NCBI RefSeq assembly: GCF_002831645.1
Contig: NZ_CP025117.1
Location: 1,867,514-1,931,513 of the forward strand
DNA from: Olleya sp. Bg11-27
GTDB lineage: Bacteria; Bacteroidota; Bacteroidia; Flavobacteriales; Flavobacteriaceae
DNA length: 64,000 nucleotides
Direction of reading: 5' to 3'
Part shown: in pieces, positions 25,641-33,765 of the stretch
How the letters are laid out: each line of letters starts with the position of its first letter
How positions within the stretch are numbered: position 1 is the stretch's first letter
Program-made: the position numbers and the translations under genes
Notes under the pieces: model-generated
What the model saw: only the letters and a program-made list of their open reading frames with translations
Database searches by the model: none
Told to the model about the DNA's origin: nothing

Positions 25641-26556
25641 AGTCCTTTATTTTTTTTGCCTTACGATCTTTTCCCAAGCCGTTATAAATAGTTATTAAAG
25701 TTTTTGCGGCCTCTTTATTATTGCTATTTGCTTTTAATACTTTTTTTAAATAAGGTACTACTGATTTATGTATTTCTTTTCTTTTTTTTGTCAGAAGATC
25801 ATATTCTTTTTTATCTTTTTTTGAATATCCTAAATTGTTCATTTTATCAACTAGCTCCGTTTCTTTAGACAGTAATAATACCGCGAAATTTAAATTAGCA
25901 GCCTCGCTATTTTTGTTTATAGTTAGCGCCTTTTGGTAGTAATATTTTGCTTGTTTAAAATCCTTTTTTTCGAACGAAATAACGCCTAAATTATAATTTG
26001 CGTGAAAATTATTAGGAGCAATACTAAGCGCTTTTTTTAATTGTTTTTCAAAATTATTTTTATCATTGATTGAATAATAAGAATTTGCTTTAAGTAAAAT
26101 ATATTCACTATCAACTGGTTTTATTTTTTGTGCTAGAGTTATAGATTGTATTACTTCTTTGGGTTGATTTTGAAGATTAAAAATAACGGCTAAATTTTGG
26201 TGAATGATAAATTGCTTTTCTAGGTCTAATGAATCCATACCATTTTCTAAAAGTTCGTTATAACATAGGATTGTTTTGTCATTATTATTGGCCGTTTTAT
26301 ACGAAGCTAGCGCATTGAATACAAGCGTTTTGTCGTTTCCAGAGTTGTATTGAAAAGCTTTTATATAATATTTTCCTGCTAATTCAAATTGAGCATCATT
26401 GTAAGCCTTTGTGGCTTTATCTAAAAAGGCATCAGATTTTTTTTGGTCAAATTCAAAATAGGATATGTTTTTTATTGAATCTTGTTTGTTAGTAGTTTGT
26501 GAAGATACAACGTGACTTGTTGTAATATAAAATATGAGAATAATTAGATATTTCAT
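25624..26556 (-). CDS. secreted TPR-repeat protein
   Basis: The product has 310 residues. SPI signal peptide (MKYLIILIFYITTSHVVSSQ). TPR units can be read at about 43-76 (LDKATKAYNDAQFELAGKYY), 157-190 and 192-225 (FHANYNLGVISFEKKDFKQA, then YYQKALTINKNSEAANLNFA). The C-terminus is strongly basic with KKRKEIHKSVVPYLKKVLKA and KDRKAKKIKDSQKKK. A protein-protein scaffold in the periplasm or outer membrane is likely; partner unknown. It precedes the SH3b gene in the same direction, with about 280 bp between. Confidence 0.8.
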   Translation of the reverse strand: MKYLIILIFYITTSHVVSSQTTNKQDSIKNISYFEFDQKKSDAFLDKATKAYNDAQFELAGKYYIKAFQYNSGNDKTLVFNALASYKTANNNDKTILCYNELLENGMDSLDLEKQFIIHQNLAVIFNLQNQPKEVIQSITLAQKIKPVDSEYILLKANSYYSINDKNNFEKQLKKALSIAPNNFHANYNLGVISFEKKDFKQAKYYYQKALTINKNSEAANLNFAVLLLSKETELVDKMNNLGYSKKDKKEYDLLTKKRKEIHKSVVPYLKKVLKANSNNKEAAKTLITIYNGLGKDRKAKKIKDSQKKK

Positions 26557-26644
26557 TCTTTGATTTAGAGTTTTAGTTGGGTAATGTGTCCCTTAAATGG
26601 AGTGTTTACAGAGTTTTACTAAGTAGGCTAGGAGAAGTAATTTA

Positions 26645-26955
26645 TTAGTGTTTTTAAAGGTGTAGTCATATAGATATTTAGTCTATAAAATTTCTTTTTA
26701 ACTTATGCTAGTCTAATGATACATACTTAATCTTAAGCATCTAGCTTGGATGTGTTGTTAGATAATGTTTAATATAGGATTTAAAAGTAGTGCTTTTTGA
26801 TAACATTTAGACCTAATTACATTAGGGAAGATTATAATGTCATGGTAGGTTTGTGGCAATTGTGAGTATGCATTATTAATGCCATTACTGAGTTATCTTA
26901 GTTTTTTTTAATGAGCAATGTCTTTTATTTCTTCTGTTGTGAACTTTTTTTTTTT
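26645..26955. repeat. copy 2 of a 310-bp direct repeat
   Basis: Degenerate duplicate of 25320-25640: still contains aggtgtagtcat (start codon region of the SH3b gene) at one end and the tttcttctgttgtgaac end of the TPR gene at the other, but no gene attached. It is what remains of a tandem duplication. Confidence 0.7.
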
Positions 26956-27017
26956 GATTAGTCAGCCATTAGAATTAAAAATAATTCCCGTAATACACAT
27001 ATCCTTTTTTTAATAGC

Positions 27018-27060
27018 AAAAAGACCGTTTAGTGCAATACTAAAACGGCCTTTATTTTTT
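27018..27060 (-). terminator. hairpin downstream of the collagen-like gene
   Basis: Stem AAAGACCGTTTAGT / ACTAAAACGGCCTTT with a 5-nt loop, about 50 bp after the minus-strand stop at 27107, followed on minus by a T-rich run. Confidence 0.6.
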
Positions 27061-27106
27061 ACCTCGTTTAAAACGATTTTTTTTGCGATAAATACTACTA
27101 TTTTAT

Positions 27107-28326
27107 CTATAAAACATACCATTTTCCTGTGGCGCTAGCATAATAGATTCTAAGCGGTCCACCTGTTGCAGTTGTATTATTAAAGTCTGTTCCTGTAGTT
27201 CTAATAGCGTGTCCGTTTGGGTTAACAGATGTATTTGAACCGTCCGCGTAAATATATACTTGTTGGCCGTTACTAGGGTTAGGTGGCAGTGAAATGATAA
27301 CAGTTCCGGAAGTTATCACTAATTGATTAACATCACTTAAAGTAATACTTGAAGCGGTTACAATAGTTAATAAATTGGCAGCAGCTCCATCAACGCCCGC
27401 TGGTCCTTGCGGTCCATCAGCGCCAGTTAGACCAGTTGGTCCGACAGGCCCCATTGGTCCCATTGGTCCATCTAGGCCAGGTGCACCATCAGCACCCGTT
27501 GCGCCCGTTGGTCCAATAGGTCCTTGTAAACCAGTTGCACCATCAGCACCTGTTGCGCCCGTTGGTCCAATAGGTCCTTGTAAGCCAGTTGCACCATCAG
27601 CACCTGTTGCGCCCGTTGGTCCAATAGGTCCTTGTAAACCAGTTGCACCATCAGCACCTGTTGCGCCCGTTGGTCCAATAGGTCCTTGTAAACCAGTTGC
27701 ACCATCAGCACCTGTTGCGCCCGTTGGTCCAATAGGTCCTTGTAAGCCAGTTGCACCATCAGCACCTGTTGCGCCCGTTGGTCCAATAGGTCCTTGTAAG
27801 CCAGTTGCACCATCAGCACCTGTTGCGCCCGTTGCTCCAATAGGTCCTTGTAAACCAGTTGCACCATCAGCACCTGTTGCCCCTGTTGTACCTATAGGTC
27901 CTTGTGAGGTCCAGGTGTTGAGCTTCCGCTTGTTTTAGCATATAATGCATAAGGTACACTCATTAATTGGGTGGTACCTGTTATTGTGTAATTACTACCT
28001 CCTGTCGGATCTGTTTCAGTTTTGATAAAAAAAGTATCGTTGGCCCAATCTATAGTTGTAAAATCTCCAATTGCTACGGTTCCTGTACCGATTTCTAAAC
28101 TTACTAAACCATTGGCATTGGTCATTGGTGTTTGTGTTTCGACATAGACTGCTGTTCCAGAGATTCCGCCTTGTAAAATACTTATTTCCATTCCTACAGT
28201 TGTAGATGCGACTAGAGTATTACTAGCATCTCTTATTACAGCTTGGTAACTCATTTTTTCAGGACTTTGTGCCCATGCGCTTGCAGCTAGTATTAATGCT
28301 GCTGTTATTGTAACTATTTTTTTCAT
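27107..28326 (-). pseudogene. collagen-like surface protein gene, frameshifted
   Basis: 5' part (28326-27892): signal peptide (MKKIVTITAALILAASAWA) and the conserved Bacteroidota N-domain (PEKMSYQAVIRDASNTLVAS... to [20 protein letters not shown]). There the frame is lost: GGA CCT CAC AAG GAC CTA TAG. In the frame one base off, the product continues as a Gly-X-Y collagen repeat ([18 protein letters not shown] units) to a C-terminal beta domain ending [14 protein letters not shown] at 27107. The intact paralogue 30474-32024 has the same junction in frame (TPGPTGPQGIAG), so this copy lacks bases there (net minus one mod 3). Either a pseudogene, a phase-variable state or a sequencing error. Confidence 0.85.
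27480..27900 (-). repeat. 54-bp tandem repeats encoding Gly-X-Y units
   Basis: Nearly eight copies of a 54-bp unit, each coding 18 residues (six Gly-X-Y triplets). Units differ at only a few positions, for example ccagttgcacc with taaacc or taagcc before it, so copy number is likely to vary by slippage or recombination. Confidence 0.9.
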
Positions 28327-28336
28327 TGGTTTGGGG

Positions 28337-28816
28337 TTAGTTTTTTATAATTTTAAAAGTTTTTACTATCTGGTTGTTTTTTAAAACGTTTAGCAGGTAA
28401 GTCGCTGACTGCTGATTCTCTAAACTAATGTTTGTAGACGTGCTGTTTACAGTTTGATTAATAAGTACTTTACCTTGTAGATCATATAATTGTATTGTTA
28501 ATCCTTCTGTTTTTTTTGTTTTCAAGGTTAAAAAGTCCGAAGTAGGATTAGGGTAGACGTTTAATGCTAGATTAATTGTTGTTTCATTAACGCCTAAAGT
28601 TGTAAAGATTTCGAAGGGTTGTTGTAATCCTTGACTGACGCTTCCAGCTGCTTCCGTTAGTGTACTATAGACTATTTGTCCTACAGAATAACTTACTGTT
28701 CCACCTGGTCCTATTGCTTCACCGCCTGTGGTAAGTGTGTTGTCTTGTGCTTGTAATCCTCCTAAGGCTAAGAGTATAAAGACAGCACTTGTAATTGTTT
28801 TTTTGTGTTTTGTCAT
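28337..28816 (-). CDS. small T9SS-sorted secreted protein
   Basis: The product has 159 residues. Signal peptide (MTKHKKTITSAVFILLALGGLQA), a short GGEAIGPGGTVSYSVGQIVY domain found in many Bacteroidota secreted proteins, and a type A T9SS C-terminal sorting domain from about residue 87 (LNVYPNPTSDFLTLKTKK, then YLLNVLKNNQIVKTFKIIKN). The CTD is the secretion signal of the type IX system, removed on export. It lies 10 bp before the collagen-like gene, so the two form an operon. The start is preceded by an AT-rich TTAG repeat. Confidence 0.88.
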   Translation of the reverse strand: MTKHKKTITSAVFILLALGGLQAQDNTLTTGGEAIGPGGTVSYSVGQIVYSTLTEAAGSVSQGLQQPFEIFTTLGVNETTINLALNVYPNPTSDFLTLKTKKTEGLTIQLYDLQGKVLINQTVNSTSTNISLENQQSATYLLNVLKNNQIVKTFKIIKN

Positions 28817-28825
28817 TGTTGCTAA

Positions 28826-28875
<50 letters not shown>

Positions 28876-28879
28876 GTAT

Positions 28880-29953
28880 TAAGGTGTTATTGAATTGTTT
28901 TGTTTGTTGGGCACTAGTTTTTTTGTGGTTATAGTGTAATCTGTCTCTGCAAAAATCTGCTTGCAATAGGATATTGTTTGTTCTCTATGATTAACATCAT
29001 GTGTGTGTCTTTATTTTACTGTCGTAACTATTTAGTCATTCATTTCGGACATCTGATTTTTGAATTTAATACGCTTTAAAGAGGATTTCATAAACTCTCC
29101 AGAGTTAGTATTCAGTATTTTTTTACTTTTTGGACTTCTACAAAATCTGTAACTGTCACTTCTCTTTCACTTGTTGATAGTTAGTTGTATCAATATATTT
29201 ACTATTCACACCTGATAAGATTGTCCTATGCAAACTTACATTTATTTTTATATTTGAAAAACAGGTATAACTACGTGTTTTTGTATTATTATCAGTCGAT
29301 TATGGCGTAGTTGAGAGTCGTTGTTAAGAGGGGAGGCGGAAGGCAAAAAATAACTATCATAACACCAATTGGTTATATCTTTTGAGCTTGAACTCATGGG
29401 ACCTAAAGATGCTAAGTCATCAATGTTAGTAATTGGTATTTGGATAAGTGCATTGTCTACTATTGAATGTGGAGCGGCTGTATTTGATGCTTTTTTAAAT
29501 TGTTCTGAGAGCATCAATATTTGTGTCATATTATTCCATAAGTTGTGGAGCCTTTTCTTCCGCTCTCTTTATAAGTGAATTTAATAATAGAACCTTTGAG
29601 TGTTCCTTGAATAGCAATTGGATTGTCTTTTAAAAAAAACTATTGTGGGTTGCTATTCCTATTAATGAATCCTTTTTATCTTTAAAATAAAATATCATAT
29701 AAAAAGACTGTAAATTTTAATATATTCAATTCAAAACTATTGCGAACCTTAGCGGATAATAAAAATTAAGACTTTTAAAAAGTTTAATTTACTTAATCTA
29801 TAAAAATACTATAGGCTTGTGCTATGATTATTTCTGGTACTATTGGTTTTTTGTTTACAAGCAATTTCAATTAATAATATTATTTGATATGTTAATAAAT
29901 TTATGTTAGTTTTTTTTAAGTTAACTTTATAGAAATCTTAAAAAGTTAACGCA
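28880..29953. other. 1-kb intergenic region between the two T9SS/collagen pairs
   Basis: No gene I can support. A 93-codon minus-strand frame (29248-29529) reads partly like protein (SEQFKKASNTAAPHSIVDNA, IQIPITNIDDLASLGPMSSS), but its end runs into a decayed type C repeat at 29188-29330 and it has no stop-to-start logic, so it may be the remnant of a truncated gene. Just before the plus-strand gene, AAGTTAAC...AAAAGTTAACG at about 29919-29952 forms a loose inverted repeat. Confidence 0.5.
29188..29330. repeat. decayed type C element
   Basis: Keeps ctgataagattgtcctatgcaaacttac, ggtataactacgtg and tattatcag from the type C head, with many changes. It indicates that cassette-array sequence once reached this point. 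Confidence 0.5.
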
Positions 29954-30424
29954 ATGAAAAAAACGACACTGGTAGCAGGTCTATTACTTTGTTCACAATT
30001 AATTTATTCACAAGAAGCTATTCTAGGATCTGGGGGTGATGCTGCAGGTGCAGGAGGCTCGTCCAGTTATTCTGTAGGTCAGTTGGTATACACCACTATT
30101 ACAGGAGATGGTACAGTAGCTCAAGGTGTACAACAAAGTATCGAACTCTTTACCTTAAGTAATCCCGAACTTACAACAGTAAAATTATCAGCTGTTACTT
30201 ATCCTAATCCCACATCAGATTATGTCGTGTTAGCTATAAGAGATATCAATCTTTCTGATTTAAGCTATGCGCTTTATGATATACAAGGTAGAACCGTTTT
30301 AAAAGGACTTGTTTCGGAAGAGACAACTCAAATTACTATGCAAGACTTGGAAGTAGCGACCTACATTCTTAAACTAAATCAAAATAATAAAGAATTAAAG
30401 TCTTTTAAAATTATAAAAAAATAA
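29954..30424 (+). CDS. small T9SS-sorted secreted protein
   Basis: The product has 156 residues. Signal peptide (MKKTTLVAGLLLCSQLIYS), GGDAAGAGGSSSYSVGQLVY domain, and a T9SS type A CTD (AVTYPNPTSDYVVLAIRDIN, then YILKLNQNNKELKSFKIIKK). A paralogue of 28337-28816 in opposite orientation, again followed by a collagen-like gene. The gap to that gene is 49 bp, so an operon is likely. Confidence 0.88.
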   Translation: MKKTTLVAGLLLCSQLIYSQEAILGSGGDAAGAGGSSSYSVGQLVYTTITGDGTVAQGVQQSIELFTLSNPELTTVKLSAVTYPNPTSDYVVLAIRDINLSDLSYALYDIQGRTVLKGLVSEETTQITMQDLEVATYILKLNQNNKELKSFKIIKK

Positions 30425-30473
30425 CGATTTAAAACACACAGTTTTCACAAATCCCATAACACTAAGAAAAATC

Positions 30474-32024
30474 ATGATTAAAAAATTACACACCTTTTTA
30501 GTAGCATTATTAATTACTGTTACAACATTAGCACAGACACCAGAGAAGATGAGTTACCAAGCTTTGGTAAGAAATGCTACAGACGATTTAGTCAGTAACC
30601 AAGCGATAGGTATGCAAATAAGCATACTAGAAACTACAGCAACAGGAACAGCTGTTTATGTCGAAACCCAAAATCCAACGACTAATATTAATGGATTGGT
30701 AACGTTAGAAATAGGTTCAGGAAGTATTGTAAGTGGCGATTTTACGACTATAGATTGGTCTGCTGGCGCGTACTTTATAAAAACAGAAACAGATCCGACA
30801 GGAGGTAGTGCATACACAATAACAGGTACTAGCCAATTAATGAGTGTACCTTATGCATTATATGCAAAAACTTCTGGTAGTTCAACACCTGGCCCTACTG
30901 GTCCACAAGGTATTGCTGGAGCTGATGGCGTTGATGGCGCAACAGGAGCGCAAGGCCTGCAAGGTATTGCTGGTACTGATGGCATTGATGGCGCAACAGG
31001 AGCGCAAGGCCTGCAAGGTATTGCTGGTGCTGATGGTGCTGATGGTGCAATAGGAGCACAAGGCCCCCAAGGTATTGCTGGTACTGATGGCGTTGATGGT
31101 GCAACAGGAGCGCAAGGCCTGCAAGGTGTTGCCGGTAATGATGGAGCTGATGGCGCAACAGGCCCGCAAGGTCTAACAGGAAATGACGGAGCTGATGGTG
31201 TAGGTATCGCACAAACATTAAGTTTTACGTCACCTAATATATCGCTATCTGACGGTGGTGGAACTATTGATTTGACAGCACTTATAGATGATGCTGATTC
31301 TGATCCTGACAATGAAATTCAAAATATCACTTTAGCTGGAGATGTTCTTAGTATTTCTGGAGGTAATTCAGTTACTTTACCTACTAATGGTGGAATTTGG
31401 TCTACAGTTAGTACAGATTATAATCAAATAGACTTTGCAGGGACAGCGGATGCAGAAATAAGAGGTGACGGTGGTACGGATTTAAGCGGAAATGATTTTG
31501 GATTAGGAGATGGAGTTTTTTGGGGAAGTAACCCAGGAGAAGACACTGGAATGTTTACTGATGGAGATCAAATACTATTTATTTCTCCGGCAGATAGTGA
31601 ATTAGTACAATTTTGGGAAGAAGATGGACACCAATTAGTTGCTCAAATTTCTTCAGCTGGTGCTTATTCTCAAATCTCAGATGAAACCTTAAAGCAAAAT
31701 ATTGTGGTAATTGATAATGCTTTAGAAAAAACGTTAAATCTTTCAGGATATACGTATGAATTCAAGCAAAATAAAGAAGATATCAAGAAAGGGACTCCAG
31801 TTGAATTAGGAATTGGAATACTTGCTCAAGAATTGCAAAAAGTAGCTCCTAGATTAGTTACTAAAACTGACCAAGGACATTTTGTAGTTAATTATGATGG
31901 AATTATTCCAATTTTAATTGAAGCAACAAAAGAACAGCAAGGTTTAATTAATGCGCAACAAACTGAAATTGATAATTTAAAAGCTGAAATTGAAACTATT
32001 AAATTAATGTTATCCAAAAGATAA
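30474..32024 (+). CDS. collagen-like protein with C-terminal S74 chaperone domain
   Basis: The product has 516 residues. Signal peptide (MIKKLHTFLVALLITVTTLA), conserved N-domain (PEKMSYQALVRNATDDLVSN... to [12 protein letters not shown]), Gly-X-Y collagen tract (about residues 139-243, GIAGADGVDGATGAQGLQ-type units), a beta-rich middle, and a C-terminal peptidase S74 / chaperone-of-endosialidase domain (SDETLKQNIVVIDNALEKTL, then GIGILAQELQKVAPRLV) with a terminal coiled coil. S74 domains fold a trimeric fibre and then cut themselves off. The product is likely a trimeric surface fibre. It is the intact version of the frameshifted gene 27107-28326, though that one has a different C-terminus. 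Confidence 0.88.
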   Translation: MIKKLHTFLVALLITVTTLAQTPEKMSYQALVRNATDDLVSNQAIGMQISILETTATGTAVYVETQNPTTNINGLVTLEIGSGSIVSGDFTTIDWSAGAYFIKTETDPTGGSAYTITGTSQLMSVPYALYAKTSGSSTPGPTGPQGIAGADGVDGATGAQGLQGIAGTDGIDGATGAQGLQGIAGADGADGAIGAQGPQGIAGTDGVDGATGAQGLQGVAGNDGADGATGPQGLTGNDGADGVGIAQTLSFTSPNISLSDGGGTIDLTALIDDADSDPDNEIQNITLAGDVLSISGGNSVTLPTNGGIWSTVSTDYNQIDFAGTADAEIRGDGGTDLSGNDFGLGDGVFWGSNPGEDTGMFTDGDQILFISPADSELVQFWEEDGHQLVAQISSAGAYSQISDETLKQNIVVIDNALEKTLNLSGYTYEFKQNKEDIKKGTPVELGIGILAQELQKVAPRLVTKTDQGHFVVNYDGIIPILIEATKEQQGLINAQQTEIDNLKAEIETIKLMLSKR

Positions 32025-32043
32025 GCACTGTGTTTTAATGTGT

Positions 32044-32082
32044 AAAAGACCTTTTAATAATTATTAAAAGGTCTTTTTTTTT
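32044..32082 (+). terminator. Rho-independent-type terminator
   Basis: Perfect stem AAAAGACCTTTTAATAA / TTATTAAAAGGTCTTTT followed by T8, 20 bp after the stop of the collagen/S74 gene. Confidence 0.85.
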
Positions 32083-32343
32083 AATAATGGATATTGATTA
32101 CGTGAGCTTTATAATAACAAATTCCTGAATTTGCTTTATTATTTTAGTCACTTAAAGAAGTTGATGAATGGTTAAATTATATAAATATATACCTGATATT
32201 TAATTGATTACTTTTTTTTCTGTAAAAATAAACCATCGCAATAGCTGGCTTTTAAATTGTTATAATCTGGATTAACGCGTGGTAAGTAGGGCAGGAGCCT
32301 CCATCTTATTTACGTCCTGTTTTTAATACTGTTTTTAATTTAT

Positions 32344-32670
32344 TTAGTGCGAAACGACTTTCAGTCCAACAATCGAGATAATTAATGACATGATAAAAAA
32401 TAGTCGCCAGAATGTAGCTGGTTCTTTAAAAATAAAAATACCGACAAGAACAGTACCTACAGCACCAATACCTGTCCAAACAGCATAGGCAGTGCCTATT
32501 GGTAACTGCTGGGTTACTTTTAAAAGTAGACCCATACTTACAGCTAAACAAACTATAAATCCAATATACCAATAGGTAGATTCAATTCCTGTGGCTACTT
32601 TGGCTTTTCCTAAACAGGTGGCAAAAGCGACTTCAAAAAGTCCGGCAATTATTAATAATATCCAATTCAT
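32344..32670 (-). CDS. SMR family transporter, Gdx/SugE type
   Basis: The product has 108 residues and four TM helices with the SMR pattern, including the essential Glu13 (IIAGLFEVAFATCLG), the conserved YAVWTGIGAVG (about 62-72) and the GxxxFKEP motif. These features match the Gdx/SugE subgroup, which exports guanidinium or small quaternary amines as H+ antiporters; substrate specificity is inferred from subgroup only. Single-gene dual-topology dimers are known for Gdx. It is the last gene of a run LRR, Crp, ACT, SMR on the minus strand. Confidence 0.88.
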   Translation of the reverse strand: MNWILLIIAGLFEVAFATCLGKAKVATGIESTYWYIGFIVCLAVSMGLLLKVTQQLPIGTAYAVWTGIGAVGTVLVGIFIFKEPATFWRLFFIMSLIISIVGLKVVSH

Positions 32671-32721
32671 GTTTTTATAAAAAGTCCTGATTTAATGATT
32701 GTGTTACTAACAGTATAATCT

Positions 32722-33114
32722 TTATTTTGAAAAGGCATTTAAAACAGCCATCGCTTTATCGGTGTCTTTTTTGTCGACAAAAATATGGTCGTGATAATAA
32801 GCAGCAACAACATTACAGCTAATACCATTTTGCGATAAGGCATTAGAAAAAGCAGCAGTTAAGCCAACTGCTTCTAAAGAAGAGTGCACAGTAAGTGTAA
32901 TCCAAGAGGCTACAAAAGAATAATCTAGATTTAGTGTGTCTGCGACTGACTTTTTTGCAATTATAGTCATGCTCTCGTCTTCTTTAAAGCTCATTATAAT
33001 TTGGTTCAAATTTATATGTTCCAAATGGTCTGTTTTACAAAAAACAAATTCGCCTATATTGTGTTTAGGTTTCATTGATTTTAAAAGGACGTCTAACTTT
33101 TTTTCTCCAGTCAT
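32722..33114 (-). CDS. ACT domain protein
   Basis: The product has 130 residues with two ACT-like halves (about 18-55: GEFVFCKTDHLEHINLNQII; and 65-128: LDYSFVASWITLTVHSSLEA, VGLTAAFSNALSQNGISCNV, ending DTDKAMAVLNAFSK). Free-standing double-ACT proteins of this type are of unknown function and may bind amino acids. It lies 51 bp upstream of the SMR gene and 82 bp downstream of the Crp-like regulator, so a shared transcript is plausible. Confidence 0.85.
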   Translation of the reverse strand: MTGEKKLDVLLKSMKPKHNIGEFVFCKTDHLEHINLNQIIMSFKEDESMTIIAKKSVADTLNLDYSFVASWITLTVHSSLEAVGLTAAFSNALSQNGISCNVVAAYYHDHIFVDKKDTDKAMAVLNAFSK

Positions 33115-33196
33115 TTATTTAATGCTTTTATAATACTATGGGACAAAAGTCTTAAACATTAAAGAGAAACTATTTAACAAATGATAAAAACGTTAT

Positions 33197-33760
33197 TTAT
33201 TTTATGTTTGCTCTAATTCTGCTTAAGCTAACCTGAGTAATGCCTAAATAGGAAGCGACATGAGATAATTGTACACGTTGTATAATGCTAGGGTGATTTT
33301 TAAGCAATGCTAAATACCTTTGGGTAGCCGTATTAAATTGTAGGGCAATAAGTCGCTCTTCGGATTTAATAAGCTCAAACTCTGCAAATTTTCGGCCCCA
33401 ATTAGCAATTTGGATGTCTTCTAAAAATAGCTTTTGAAGTTGGTCTATTTTTAATTCGTAAAGCTCGCAATCTTCCAATAGTTCGACATCCTCGTACCCT
33501 TTTTGATTAGTAACATAACTTTGCATGGATACAATAGGATCGCCTTCTTTTCCTAACCAAAAAGTAATTTGATTCTCTTCTGAATAGGCATACGCTCTGG
33601 CTATTCCTTTTTTGATAAAATAAATACTGGTTTCAACAGTATTGGCTTTAAAGAGAAGGTGTCCTTTTGGTAATTTGGTTTCAGTTATATACTCTTTTAT
33701 TTTATGTTGTGATGTCGCTGATAGTGGATATATCGTATCAATAATTTGGTTTAGTTCCAT
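33197..33760 (-). CDS. Crp/Fnr-family transcriptional regulator
   Basis: The product has 187 residues. Cyclic-nucleotide-binding-like beta-roll at about 20-115 (LPKGHLLFKANTVETSIYFI, then GIARAYAYSEENQITFWLG) and a C-terminal winged helix (VQLSHVASYLGITQVSLSRI). This is the widespread Bacteroidota subtype that probably binds no cAMP (ligand unknown). It ends 5 bp after the LRR gene's stop and could regulate its neighbours, including the exporter; that is an inference. Confidence 0.87.
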   Translation of the reverse strand: MELNQIIDTIYPLSATSQHKIKEYITETKLPKGHLLFKANTVETSIYFIKKGIARAYAYSEENQITFWLGKEGDPIVSMQSYVTNQKGYEDVELLEDCELYELKIDQLQKLFLEDIQIANWGRKFAEFELIKSEERLIALQFNTATQRYLALLKNHPSIIQRVQLSHVASYLGITQVSLSRIRANIK

Positions 33761-33765
33761 AAGTA

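Noticed and set aside
27375-27938. Plus-strand 187-codon Pro/Ala-rich ORF
   Set aside because: Antisense shadow of the 54-bp collagen repeats; no start signal or family.
29248-29529. 93-aa minus-strand ORF as a gene
   Set aside because: C-terminal part is made of a decayed type C repeat; at best a truncated remnant.
30851-31312. Minus-strand ORFs across the collagen tract
   Set aside because: Shadows of Gly-X-Y coding repeats in the intact gene.
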